From Bryum argenteum (lineage: Eukaryota; Streptophyta; Bryopsida; Bryales; Bryaceae), in assembly GCA_037043015.1 (NCBI GenBank), contig CM073321.1, positions 42,056,420 to 42,120,419 of the forward strand: a stretch of DNA of 64,000 nucleotides. The letters run 5' to 3'. How positions within the stretch are numbered: the stretch's first letter is position 1; every line of letters begins with the position of its first letter. The notes under the pieces were generated by a model. It had not been told where the DNA came from, did no database searches, and saw only the letters and a program-made list of their open reading frames with translations. Shown piece by piece: positions 33,151 to 46,200 of this stretch. The translations under genes were made by a program, and so were the position numbers.

Positions 33151-36100
33151 TTACATTGTATGAAGCAAATCGAAGTTGATGATGCAAACTAGGTACTCAA
33201 TCCTATATACTTGATGCGTGACAAACTTGGAAAGCTGCTCTGAATCATTCTTGTCAAGAGTGTATACTTCGTTTGTAGAATTGTAGCTCATAGTGACAAT
33301 AGATATAACACAATCTATATCAATCCACTGACTATCTGTGTGATCATATTTAAACTTATCACGGCCCGGATGTTTTCTATAATATTGCAACATCACTTCA
33401 ATATGAGGGTTGTTAGGATTTCTCTTCCCTGATTCCTCTGTTCGGGCAAGGAGGTCAACTGCTTGCCTTAGTACTCCAAATTGTTTCCCATTGCGACGTC
33501 GCATAGCCTGCACCCTGCCCACCCACCATGACCCCTCATCTACTCCGTTCAATATGTTAGTAGCATTTCCACTTTATTAGCGAGACTTGAACGTCCCTTT
33601 TTCGTTTGGCGCAGATCTTCATTGTTGAAGATAACCTTGTCGTGATTCGTTGGACAAAATGCACTCCACAATCTCGATCCTATACATATGAGACTTGACC
33701 CACATGAATATTTCGCTTGGAGACAATTATCATGGTTATTGAATTGAATGCTATGTTTAATTCTTGCCAATCTATCTTTGGAAAGAAAAACATTCCCATT
33801 CAACTGTGATACAAGTGTCGATTTGTAAATAGAATGGCCACCAACTTCTACGGTTGGCATTATCTTCTTGGCACCGTGCACAAGTGTCACTTGATTCTCT
33901 ACTTGGTTCAATAGTTCCGTTATGACATCACGGGTCTCTTCTTCCAATAAGGCGATATGTTGCAAACCATCGTCCACGACCTCTTCTTCTATTGAATCCC
34001 TCATCTGGGTGTCTTCTACAATACCCACGGAGGCCAACACTTCTGTATGCAACCGGTCTCGCAATACCTCTGAGTCGCCATCTTCCCCTGATTCCGGCCT
34101 TAAGCTAGGTTTGTAAGCAAAGCTTTTTGGGTCGGCTCTTTCAACTACCCACGGCTTCTCATACCAATTTTTTTTGTGTGCTGGGCATTGAACACTTGGA
34201 GCCATATTAAGAGGCCTGAATAATGCATGGGCCTCCTTCAATCCCTCCTTTAGCGCACTTATCACCTCAGCATTTGAAGATATTAAACTATAGTCGCCCA
34301 AATTGCATCGCTCTTCTCCAGGTTGAAGCTTGTGCAGCGCTTCCCAAACATTCTCCATCTTATTATGTTGCTTTTTGAATCCTAAACCATTCTTCCCGTA
34401 TTCCACCGCAGAAATATGGTTTAGAGTGTTGGCAGTGTTCAACAATTCGTGGAAGTCATATGCACGCTCATGCCCATTCATGCCCCCAATTTTTGAAAAG
34501 AACACCTCACACGAGTCACTGCCAGTCAAATGAAGTGGAACGGCTAACTCCGGGTACCTATCTCTGAAATGACAAATTAAAAGAACCACAAAATGACATG
34601 ATAACTGAATATCCAAAAAACATTGTTGACTAACAAAACTTTTAGCCTCGATGAGTTTTTGTGAATTTCCCAATACCCCATGATCTCCATTTTGAAACCA
34701 TAATCTCCAAATTCGAAAGAAAAATGAGACCTTTCCACACAACACAATCCTGGAACGAAGATCTAATCTAGGTGAACAAAAATGTCAATGTAGTTTGCGC
34801 AAATCTCTAAATAGTAGTCGAGTCCCAAGTGTTCTTTCTCTACAAGGATAGTCTCCGTCACGCATACGTGCCAAACAAGACCTTACCTTGGCTTGGCACA
34901 ATCTTTGTGCAGCTCCCCAGTTTTGACGATCTTTCCTATCAACATCCTCCATTTTTAATCCGTGATCATCGTTCTCAAATTGTTGGAATACTAGCTCTAT
35001 GTGACTATGGAGACACAAGTCTCCTCCCAACTGTAAAATCTTTGAAGCTGAAAGCAAAGGATTGATCAATTTTTTACCATTATGTAGATAATCATGGTCG
35101 TGGAGGCCCTTCGCATCCCCATTATTATCTAAAGATGCGGAGAACATCCACCCTTCCCACCCAATGTCAAGACGATTTCCTTCTATGCTCCTAAAATCTG
35201 CAAGCATCAATTGTCTCCTACGGGAATCACCATCGCTAGCGTGCCCCACTATTGGACCCACAGCGGCAAAACAATCCCTCTTCCAGAGCTTGTCTATAAC
35301 TTCCCATTGATTTCTAACCCAATCAGATTTGAAACAATTACAAGTGCAACATGCAACTAAAACAAGGCGGGGAAGTTTATCATGCAAAGGATTCACAACA
35401 ACTACACGGGCAAAACTCCCTTTAGTGTTCCTCGTGAACGACTCTACTATTTGACGGTACCCATCTTCACCACATCCAACAACAGGTCTAAAACCGGAGA
35501 TACATACATGATTCTCTGAAGGCCCACAAAATCCAGCAAGAGTATCCCGCTTAGGTTCCCAAGCTACTCTCCCTTTCACTTTAGTTTCATCCTCTGCAAG
35601 AATAATCGAACGGACCGAGAATATTATGCGCCACTTTAGCATCTCTATATATTTGTGCAATCGCCGCAAAAATCTCGACGTGTTCACCGGTATAAACCGC
35701 ACACCTTTACTTAGATCCCGCTTCACTTGATCGTAACTTGACCCGCAAAATTCAAAGAAAAATATCTATCATCCTTCGTCCTCCATATACCTTCATCACT
35801 TCCCCTAAACACTTGGTACTTTCACTGTAACGGTTCCCTCTAGCATTCCTATTCACATTCTGCGCTATATCGCTAAGAAAGTTCCATAGTGCCGGCTTCC
35901 TTCCAAATGCCCCTGACCTATGAGCATTGATGATACTAGTGCAAAACTTTATGACATTATGCTCTAACGAAGCCTCTCTTGCTAGTTCTCGTAGAGTTGG
36001 ACGTTTGACCTTAAGTTGAACAATTCTAGCACGAGCTGCCAAGTGCAAGAATCTCTCAGCTTTTAGTTTTCTATTGAGCTCACGACTATGCTTGGCAAGT

Positions 36101-37682
36101 TCAGAAATTTGTAGGTATCCAATCCTTCTCCCTCCCCCGGTGCTTCGAGTCCCCCTTTTGTCAAGGTTACGTTCTTCACGTAAGACTCTCTTTTTGAAAT
36201 CATTCTCTAATGGGATTGTAGCGCACATAGAGCAAACAAGACCACAAAAACCAATTCCAGATGGATCCACCCTCAAACATGACACATGCCTAAAAGTACC
36301 ATTAATATTGATAGAGCCTCCATCGATATTCACACATGCTGTAAGGTGGGGTTCGGCATACCAAACCCTTCCCACATGTGGATCATTAAGCAACTCACGA
36401 ACCGAATACAACACACCAGAGTATTTATAAACCGGACCCCTAAAGCCCCAACACATCAAACGCAAACACGGATTGTGGTCAAAGTTAGATGCCTTACTTC
36501 CTTCCATCTCGGTAGTAGCGGAAGTCTTCCACCACCTTCCAAGATCAGGTTGGTTTGAGTGTACACTAGCCCCAGATGATAGCGCTGGCCTTCCTCTCTT
36601 TCCACTAAGAATTGCAGTTGGACCTTTAGAAAGAGCCTTTGATTGTTCTATTGCTTGCAAGTGCTTTGCAGATGCCAAGTGATGCTTCAAATTCCATTCC
36701 AAGTTCTTCTTTGGGGGACACAAGCTTAGCAAGTCTCTGCAATAAAAGCATTTCACCTTCATCCAAAAGCTCTTCGGGGCAGACTCCCTAAATGTACCAA
36801 GGACCGTGAAAGGTTTTTGTGCACCATTCATACTCTTGTTCACTTCCTCCATAATTTCAACACCCTCGTCAATGAGTTTTTGGTGCATCTCCGGAGTCAT
36901 ATGAACGGACTTCCCCTTAGGTGCTGTAGATTGTGGATGATCTGCATAAGGAACGTCATTCTTCACACACCAATTCTTCACATGGTTTGTACTCACCAAA
37001 TGCTTTGCTTTGAAATTGTTGAACAAATTTTGAATGTTGGTCTTGTCGTGCTTTCACTGTCCCCTCCAATCTCCTTCCGGCATTCGATGCAGAATATCTT
37101 CACTACACTATTACCATTAAAGTCCCAAGACTTCAACACCCACCGATTGTCCTCCTGGGAAGAGCACTTAAGATCCCTTTTCATCTTCTCTGCATGATCA
37201 AGGTATCGCTCCCAAACGTCTTTGGATATTAAGGTGGAATCAACTTGGTGCTCCAAAGCTTCCGTATTCCCGTTGGAACCTGCAACCCCAGAGCTTCCAA
37301 GAGGCTCAAGAGGATGGTTATCGATGTCTTCTTCACTTTCCGGGAAATTGGCCACTTCTTGAAGACCCCGATCTGCTACATGAATCCCATCATCAAGACG
37401 ACGCCGTTTAGAGGCCTCCTTGACTTCACATCGCAAGGGCAGCACATACACATCACTTGTTACATCGTTCAAACCCTCCATCTTCTCTCGGATTCTACAC
37501 TTCTCTTCACTGTCCCAAAATTGAAATGGCCACTCCAACGCAGATTTCTCTTCCAAACGAACCCTAAGAGACGCATATGTTTCCTCCTCCAATACCTTGA
37601 TTTTGTTGTAATATTGCGGCACAGCACATTCCTCCTCCATTGTCCATATCTTCACTTGGATTGCCATAACTCGACCTTTCAC
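33151..37682 (-). pseudogene. Transposase of the 6.5-kb element, copy 2 (frame-broken)
   Basis: Same protein as 2150-6693, in five pieces: 37682-36993, 37026-35752, 35726-34785, 34745-33549 and 33552-33151. The piece 37026-35752 is open across both N-terminal breaks of copy 1, through the second zinc-finger-like motif (CFYCRDLL then NLKHHLASAKHL) into LAARARIVQLKVKRPTL. Conversely copy 1 is open where copy 2 breaks. The break near 37064 is a one-base deletion (GTGGAA versus GTGAA). The break near 35745 includes a T-run of 5 versus 6. The candidate catalytic blocks (ILAEDETKVKG, SDGDSRRR, HDHDYLHNGKK, SCEVFFSKIGG) are unchanged. The C-terminus runs to HTM-stop at 33151, about 30 residues past the copy 1 stop. 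Confidence 0.8.
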
Positions 37683-38118
37683 AGCCCAATTAGATGCACA
37701 CTTGCACGCGCTCAGCTAAAACACGATCACCACACTCCAACCTCCAAACAAGCAGCCGAAAAGGCAAAGCAAACCCTAGCCATTTGCAAACTGGCGCAAG
37801 GAAGACAACTCCAATGGCGACGCTTTACCTAATTCATCCATTTTTAGACTAATAAACCATTTCCGTGAGTCCTAACCTATTTACACAGCATACTAATGAA
37901 ACCTTCTAAGATCCTTATCTTTCCACCCTATATTAAATTTACAAAAAAGTAATGGCCCATGTTTTATGTCTATCTAAATTACTTATAATGAGATTGTCTA
38001 TATTTAATAAGCCCTTCATTATTTGGAATTCTTTTATAATTTTTACTTCAAATGAATATAATCCTCTCTATATTAGCCCGCACGTTGTTTTTAAAATACA
38101 TTAAGTGATCTACCCGTG

Positions 38119-38126
38119 AGCCATCT
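38119..38126. repeat. 8-bp target-site duplication, copy 2 (right)
   Basis: AGCCATCT, one mismatch to GGCCATCT at 31638-31645. Confidence 0.8.
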
Positions 38127-40275
38127 ACACTATTATTATCGTAAAACAATTCAACCACATTTTTCTATTTTAGAAACTTGGCTTAGACTACTTGTTGGTT
38201 TTTTTCTTTTGCTTTATAGGATTTTGTTTGCTTGGACATTATAATGAATATAATTGGCCTTTATAATTAAACACCATACTTTAAAGTTAATCGAAAATAG
38301 AACTCTAACCAAGAATACAAAGTAAAAGTATACTAAAAATGTGGAAGAATCAGACCCTCTCGAGGGTACCATGCACACTCCTTAGAGGTTCTTAGACTTT
38401 ACTACATTAGTTTTCCAAATTTGCAAAAGGACTTTGACTCTTTGATATCATAATCGAATATAACTAAATGCAATTATTGAATTGACGGCTATTACATATT
38501 GTTAGGAGATCTTAATGGAATCCAAGAACACATATAAAGAATAGTAACCATATTGTGCACTTCCATAAGAGAGGTGCTCTTCTACAATAATTAATATGAG
38601 GTAAGTTCAGTAAACCCGATGTTGATGGAGGTGAACTTAAACAGTGCCTTGCATTCATGAGTATCTCAAAATCTCTAATCATATATAACTAAATTGACGG
38701 CTAAATAAATTTATAAATGTTTCATATATGAACGAAGAGAAGTTCATATCATCAATTTTGAACTAGACAGATTGTAATCTAAGCGTACTCTTTCATTAAT
38801 CATAATGAGTTTGTCCTATATGACTAACTAGAGATTACAAGAATATAGAGAAATCAGCAAAGGCGATTTCGTTCCTTGCCTCCATATCCATCTTCAATGT
38901 GGTTATATACTACCGCGACCACCGAGCTTTGCGTACATGGAGAGTTTATAGAGTATAAATATCTCATTGTAATAACATACTAATGTGATCTACACATCAT
39001 CACATTGATGCAAGGGGCAGCTAGTATCTAAAATCAATTAGGTTATATGATTTGTTGTTCTTTTACTACAATTTCCTCCCTTTCTCCCAATTTAGAGCGT
39101 AAATAGTATGGTTTTTCAATATCAATTGAGCAAACCTAGTCTTCTTCACAAGAAGCCTATGTTTCGCAGAGTTCAACTCTCGCAAGCTTTCAATTGGACG
39201 ATACGTTTCCTATAACCCTCTCATTTGCCATGCACATTTGTCACATTCCTTTATGAAATCAAAGATTACATTTGATGTGCTTTCACAGAATTTCATCCTG
39301 CATGACCACTAATTTCCTAACAATCAAGTCACTTTCAACTCAAATTACTTTATGCCAAACCTACCATTGAGGATGGGTGTGTTGGTCGCATGTATGCATG
39401 GTGGTCACACATTGTTGTTTATCTAAGTTAACAGGCCAAGTGTATCACATCCATGTACGAAAAGAAAAGGAAACCCATGTAGTTGTTTGGGAGGATGAAT
39501 CATTTTCTTTCAAATTTCAACTTCAAAAATGGGCTCGGAGCCCCCAAAACTTACCCAAAACCTAAAACCTGATAACCAAAACCTCAACACTAAATCCCAA
39601 TATACCTTTACTTACGGAATCCACTTGCCTGGATGTGACGAGACCCTGGCCATGATGACAGAATTCTCAGATTGAGTTACAAAACTTGGTATTTGCCAAT
39701 GGTGTTATGCACAATGTCATACTAAACTTTCACACTTGGTATGCCGACTACTAGCGAGAAATCCGTTCTGATAGCCACATTTACAGCTAAAATTTGCTCT
39801 AACAAAGCTCTTCGTCTCTGTTTTCCTCAAATCTCTTCTAATCTTTAACACGGTTTCTTTGACCTCTTGGCATGTCTTTACTGTACTTTCATAAAACTCT
39901 TTGCCCATCCTTCCGTATGGCCCAACAATCAAAGATTGAACTGCGTACACAATCACATATCGACTGTCGGAAGGTGCCAGATGACCTGAATGGATAAAAT
40001 CAACTGTAGGTTGAATTTCAGATGGAGAAATTGGATTCATGACTTTTAACAAAGCTTGAAAGAATTACTCAACCGATCCAGAACCAGAAATATAGAAGGT
40101 TACAATGAAACACGAACGGCAACACACCGGGTTCCAATACTCAGATGCCAGTGTCTAAGTATAATCTGCACCATCTTCAAAGAATGAAGCAGCCCAATAA
40201 ATTTCTTCATTTGTACCATCCCCGAACACTAACCCTGACCCTGGGGAAGAATAAAACAAACACAGAGAGCCACAC
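38127..40275. other. AT-rich spacer, 3' side of cytochrome b5
   Basis: No recognised gene. A 111-codon minus-strand frame (39717-40052, MLKVMNPISPSEIQP to KCESLV) has ordinary composition but no family I recognise. It may be chance, or an exon of an unknown gene downstream of cytochrome b5. Confidence 0.4.
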
Positions 40276-42464
40276 TTACTTGTTCTTCACGTCTTCATTC
40301 TTGGTTAGGAAACGGACTGCCACTGCCAATGCCAGAATGGCCAGGGGCACCAAAAACTGCAAGATCTTGATGAGAAACTCTGAGCTCTTGTCTGGATTGT
40401 ACGCCACTTGCTTCGCTGGTGTAAATGTTGGTTTTGATGGAAATGTGGATGGATCTATCTCCCCCACGTAGTACTCGTCCATCATTGCTCGTGCACTTGT
40501 GCTATGGCCTACATCCTCGAAATCGTCTGTTGCATCCTTGCCTGCATTCCATGCCAACGAAAGAAACACTCAATTCCTAAAGATAATCACGATCTGACTT
40601 GAGCCTCAAAGAAAAGGTGATGCATTTTATGCAAGCCTATGACGGACTTGACCACAATGACGATGCTTAAATCGAAACGAAAATAAAGATGATCACAATC
40701 TGCCTTAAGGCTCGAAGGAAAGGTGGCACTAACATTGCAAGAAAACTAAAAAACTCAAAGCTAACCTCTCGCGTAATTAACAAAATTCTGCCTGAAGGCA
40801 GACAGAAAGCTCAAATCAGAAGTCTGATGGTATTTGCAACTATCTGACTTAAAACTTCAAAGATGGGTACTCAATTTCCATTCAGACTCAATTTAAAATA
40901 TGGATTTCTCAATGAACATTCTGAATAGACTGAAGATAACTCGTAAATAATGACTTTAGGAACATGAAAATAGCTGCAAGCTTGATTGTTACCGTCATCA
41001 CAATTTCCTTCACTAATGCAAATCTCTGATGCAATAGACCACTATCTGCCTTGAGGCGAATACAGCACAAATCATAAGTCTGATACGACCTACAACAAAT
41101 CTGAATTAAAGCTCCATAGATAGCGATGAACTATAAAGGTGAAATTTTTAATGCAAGAGAAGACCACAATGCAAACCTCTGATGGAGATGACCAAAGTCT
41201 GCCTTATGGCTCTGTAGAAAGCTCAGTTGTGAAATCTATTCCGATTTTCTTTACAGCTCCAGAGCTAAGTGTTTGATGTACACTACAAACTTTCACCGTT
41301 CTTGACTTATAAAATTATGAGGTATCACACAATGGGCCTGAAATTATCTCGCTAATGTTGACTTGAGGTGTATGCAAACAGCTCAGCGACCACTAAGTCT
41401 ACTATTAACTTTGTAGTAGTTTTCTACACTTGTTCATGAAATAGACCACCATGATCATCCTTTCCATGTTGAAGAATACACTCAATGTAAACCATTAATG
41501 AGGCCACAATATGCATATGACCTCTACACATCCTTACAAAACAGAACAATTTTTCGTTGCTTGTTATAAAATTAGAACTCTAAATATAATTTGATGTAAG
41601 CATAATTTAGAATACAAGGTGAGTATGGTTAAATTTGCGAAGTCAGATTCAAAATGAATTATTTTCAAGTTCAATTCTCGTCTTTAGACCCAACGAGAGA
41701 GAAAAACACATTTAATTAAGATCATTTTTTCACTATATTTTTTGTAAGGGACATACTCTTCAGCATATTTAGGTTTACACTTTCCAAGTGATCCAAGTTC
41801 TTTAATTTATGCATTTTACAAGAGCTGCCTCCAAACTTTACGAAGAGCCAACTTCGAGGTTTGTTGTAAGTCTTTATGTTCTTTTGGAAAAATTGTCAAA
41901 TTCTAAGATTTCGGATTTAATTTTTTTAAATCACATCAAATTTGCAAACTCATAGTGGTACCTAGGGGTACCTAAACACTATTCATTTGTTTCCTATACC
42001 GCAAAAAATGAATCGTCCTTGATAAGAGCCAGTTTCAGTTTCAAATGCAGATTTGAGTCCTGATGAATGAGGTTTACCCATTGAACATTCTGAATATCCT
42101 GATTGTGTGAAAACAGCTGAAAGTGTTCAATTCCTGTGTAGAAAGACTGATCAATACAGAGCCATACCTGTGGCGGAGAGTAGGACCTCATCACCTCCAG
42201 GGTGATCTTCGAGGAACTTAGTCACATCATACACCTGTAAAAAAAATACAAATAATCCGTTGATTAAACAACCAGAAACACTGAGCAAGATTTTCGATAG
42301 GGGTCCCAATCCAGATACCCTAAACCTCAAGAAAACAAAGAAAAGAAAAAGAAGACAGATTCATTAGCTCGCTCGCTCACCTTGCCGCCGATGACGAGCC
42401 AGCAATCTCTGGAATGGTTGTGTGCCGAAACCTCTTCCAACGTATACACCTTCTTGTCCTCCAT
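40276..42464 (-). CDS. Cytochrome b5 (membrane-anchored)
   Basis: Three exons are predicted: 42464-42381, 42234-42168 and 40541-40276, with GT-AG junctions (donors GTGAGC and GTATGG; acceptors TTACAG and ATGCAG). Together they give 138 residues. Cytochrome b5 is a small haem protein on the cytosolic face of the ER. It passes electrons to fatty-acid desaturases, hydroxylases and related enzymes. The protein starts MEDKKVYTLEEVSAHN. The first haem ligand lies in HPGGDEV at about residues 40-43 and the second in the VGHS motif near residue 64. A C-terminal hydrophobic anchor (FLVPLAILALAVAVRFL) is followed by a short charged tail, as in plant ER isoforms. Length and exon pattern are normal. The second intron is 1,626 bp and gene-free. 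This is the clearest intact host gene here. Confidence 0.95.
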
Positions 42465-45400
42465 AACTAAATTAGCTAGCACGAGAGCAATAAAATTCAA
42501 AAAAATTGCAGTGACGTTTCTGCGAAGTTCTTTAGAAGAGAACGAAGCGATTGATGAGGTCGGTGATGCCAGGAAGAAGCAACAAGTGAGGAGTGCAAAA
42601 ACAGCTCCGGCGAGCCTTCGGAGGATTTTAGTTCATGCGCGCAAGGTCCGGTGGTTCTCACTTGGGATCATCGAACGTAAATACTGTGGTTTGGGTCTAC
42701 GCAATGCCAAAAGTAAATATGGGCCGCTAAGAGCCTATTTTCAAACCCAATGTAGCAATCATTGAGAATGTTAAGGGACGCTTTACATGTGGAGGCAAGG
42801 TCAACAAATCTCCAAGCCAATACACTTACATTTTGAGTCCAATTGGTTCCATGGGCCACTTGGAGAACATATTAATCAATTAATGAAGTGGGGGCCAATT
42901 CCCCCATGTGTAAAGCCCTTGGGGCCGATTTCTGAATGGAAAAACAAGGACATGGAGCCAATTCATATTATCAGCTACATTCCATGCTTTTGATTTGTTC
43001 ACATTATAATACTTTAGTGAATTAATTTTTTTTAACTGAAATCAAGAAACAACCTCTAAGCCATGAATTGGCCTTCGATTCTAGTATCTCCCAACTTTTG
43101 GAGCGCGGGTCGTGTCATAACTTGTCCCCTACCCATAATAATATAATTTCAGAAAATTGGCCTTTACTCCCCATGCAAAGCCCTTCGGGCCAATTTCAAA
43201 GATTGGACCAATCACAAGTGAGGAGTTGGACATGAATTGGCCCCATCAATGGCTTGGCCCCTTGTGTAAAGCAGCCCTAAGATTGCTCCTATATGCTTTC
43301 AAGGGCTTTATATTGAGAGTTGGCTCACTTCTCACAAAGCTTGTGTGTCAACTGACATGGCAGTATTTTGGAAGGAAAGTTATGAGCCCTCAACAAAAAA
43401 CAGTCCTCAAGGAATGGCGACCCGCTTCTCCTCTTGAGCTCATTTGGGAAATTCAAGCACTCTCATTGGTGGAAGCTAAGGCTTAGAAATGAGCTTCACA
43501 AATATGTCCTAATCCAAAGTCATATTGGACCGTTTGGAGGACCCATCTTAACCCCTAACTTTCCTTAAAACCCGAAACAAGTTTTGGAGGTTCCCGCAGG
43601 AGGAAAAATCAGCCACCTTTGATCATTATAATCTCACAAATGAGGAAGAATAAACGGTTCAAATTTGGTATGTGAGAAGAATGTCAAGTGAACTTTGAGA
43701 TCTTACGGTTGAATTTTTTGAATATTTCTTAGATTGAGATTTTTTGAGCTTAATTTAAATGAAGGTCAAATTTTGTGACTTACACCGTTTTGCAACAAGG
43801 AAATTTAGAGGTTAAAATAAAAAATTCCAATTTGGGCCTTATAAGCGGGCCTTTGGAGTTTATATTGCAAGGCCTATTTCAAGACTCACTTTGTAAATTA
43901 GAGCATGAGTTAAGGCTCACTCCAACTTTAGATTACTTCAACTCCAAAAGAGCCTAAGGCCAAGTGGGTTGTACTATTTCGCGGCCTTGAGGTTGCCATT
44001 AATGGTGCAAACTTTAGAATAGAAAATCTACAAGGATGTTCCATGTGCAAGCAATAATTGTGCATGGACGAAATCAGTAGAAAGATAAAGCAAGTAGAGT
44101 TATCATTTTTGTACTCTTGTAGAATACAATATGATTTTTTGAAGTTAGAAATATAGTTGTTCCTAAAATGGTGCTTCAAAGTGATAATATATAGTTTATA
44201 TTGAATACATGGTATTGTTGCATGAGGAAGCTCTTATATACTTGTGAGTCTAGATCACTAGAGCTCTATTATCGGCATGTTGCTAATACCGAATGTTATA
44301 CAATTGATGTTGGAGGATTGCGGGTTTCAATGATTCTTAAGATTTTCTTTTGGCTTTGCTTGGTTTCATTGATGTTTGTTTTAAAAGTTCATCTAGTTGA
44401 AATAAAGATCTTTCGTATGATTTTTTTGCTTCTTATTAAAGCCATTAGATGTCTTTACCTCTAAGGCCGATTAGTCTCATAACTGCCAAAAAAATCTCAA
44501 AATCGCCAAAACTCCCTTCACTTAGTGCAAGATTGAAAATTTTTAAATTCCAAACTAATTTTAGACATCTAACCATAGAATCTAGTAACTTACTTGTTTG
44601 TGTGTATGTTTCTCAAACCTTAGATTCAAAGTCCAGAGGAAATATGAAACCGACATGTTGAGAGTCGATGAAAAAGTTTATTTCTTTATTATAGAAAGAC
44701 AAACTAGTATTTTGAAAGCCAAAAGTACCATTTTTCATAGAAAACTTAATATGAGGTGTTAACGGAATATTCATAGTGTAATATCTAAGTTTTATATGGT
44801 TTAGTCTATATTCGGCATTTATAAACCCATCAAGCGATACCCAATAGGTTCTCTATCAAACATAGATGTTACTCGACTGACGTCACAGGATAACCACGGC
44901 GGCCAAAACGGGAGCAGCAGCAGCAAAAGGGCAACCGCGGCACATTTGGCGGAGGCAATAGCAACTGACCGAAGTCACCACGGCAGTCGATAAGGGCATC
45001 GCCCGATTTCCAGGACCTCCGCGGTAGCCGTAGTATATGAAGCAATAGAAAATAGGATAGAGGCACTCGTTGTAGTCACCATAGAAGCATACATTCGGCA
45101 TAGCTCTAGACTCTCGAATGTACTATGATTCCATGACATGAATCCAAAGGCCGAAGAGCCAAAACAATCCTTCTCCCATTTCTGTATTCATCCCGTACTC
45201 CCCCACTTCTCCTATCTGCTGGCTGTGATTGCATGGATGACCATAGCTGAAAATCTAACTCCTCTTCCCTGCTTCTTCCGCTGTATCTCTGCACTCACAG
45301 GGTCTCCGCGGTATCAGAATAGGCACTGTTAGATCCTCCAACCTAGGTACCGGGCCTTTGGCGACCTTCAACGGTTCCGATTCGCAGAACCTCTTCTTCT

Positions 45401-46200
45401 GTCTCCGCCTTATAGCACGGGTCTGACCCGATTGAACTGCCTCGATATCCTTGTTCACACTTACGACAACGTAGAAAGATAAAATAGAACTTCGTCTCTC
45501 TTGACTGTAACAACTCCACCAAAGTCAACCCCTGCTCTCCTTAGGCCGAGTTTCCCTCGGTCTCTTCGCTAGCCCCGCTATCATACAGAAGAGTCCGTGG
45601 ATGTACTCGTAAAGCATTCCATCCGTGCTAACCCAGGCTAACATTAGACTCAGTTTAAACACTCCACTTTGTGGTCCACTTGGTAGTCAGGTCGCCGATT
45701 TTGTCAATAGCTGGGTCTGACAGCTACTTAGACCCTGTAAGGTATATGTGCCCCTCCCTACCTATGTGAGAATTGTTGCTTGTTAATCCATTCTTACTTT
45801 GCGGATAACTTAAGTTAACTACATAGTCTTCAATTTTGTTCTCTTCCTATGTATGTTTTAATAGGATACTCGACTTTGTCTATGTAGGATTGACGATTTG
45901 TATAATAGACTCGTGTGATTACTCTTCCTCGAGGGTTTCAAAGATCCGACCTTAGTGTCTATAGGAACATTGGTCACTTGCTAGTCAATAGAATAGTCTT
46001 TCTTCCCTCTCTGTTACTTACCATTTGCAAATCCGACCCCACATTGATTAGCAGCAACACTAATCTAGACATGTTAGGGTAGTTATCCGTAAAACCACCC
46101 TTAATATTTATCGACCATGCACAGTTCAGCTTAGAAACCATGTCTGGTGTAGTTCATGTACAATCGTCGAGTTGGTTGGCATCTATCGCCTTTACGTAGC
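42465..46200. other. Upstream region of cytochrome b5 and gene-poor spacer
   Basis: 42465-42700 is presumably the cytochrome b5 promoter and 5' UTR; no TATA box is obvious. A roughly 50-bp phrase with CCCCATG(T/C)(G/A)(T/A)AAGCCCTT(G/C)GGGCC occurs at 42898-42950 and again at 43168-43215. No gene family is recognised in 43.5-46.2 kb; the open frames there look like chance. Confidence 0.4.

Larger units (their letters stand above)
31646..38118 (-). mobile_element. 6,473-bp DNA transposon, copy 2 (inverted)
   Basis: This is the complete reverse-oriented counterpart of the element at 1714-8193, with the same CACGGGTAGATCACT termini, tandem arrays and transposase region. Its flanking 8-bp duplication differs from that of copy 1, so it is an independent insertion and not a segmental duplication. 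Differences from copy 1 are few and oddly clustered: small indels, homopolymer changes and adjacent swapped bases. The two copies form 6.5-kb inverted arms separated by about 23.5 kb. Confidence 0.93.

Noticed and set aside
1714-38118. The two 6.5-kb copies as one palindromic segmental duplication
   Set aside because: Similarity stops exactly at the inverted termini on both sides and each copy has its own 8-bp duplication, which indicates two transposition events.
39717-40052. 111-codon minus frame downstream of cytochrome b5 as a gene
   Set aside because: No recognised similarity, no clear splice or promoter context. Mentioned in the spacer entry only.
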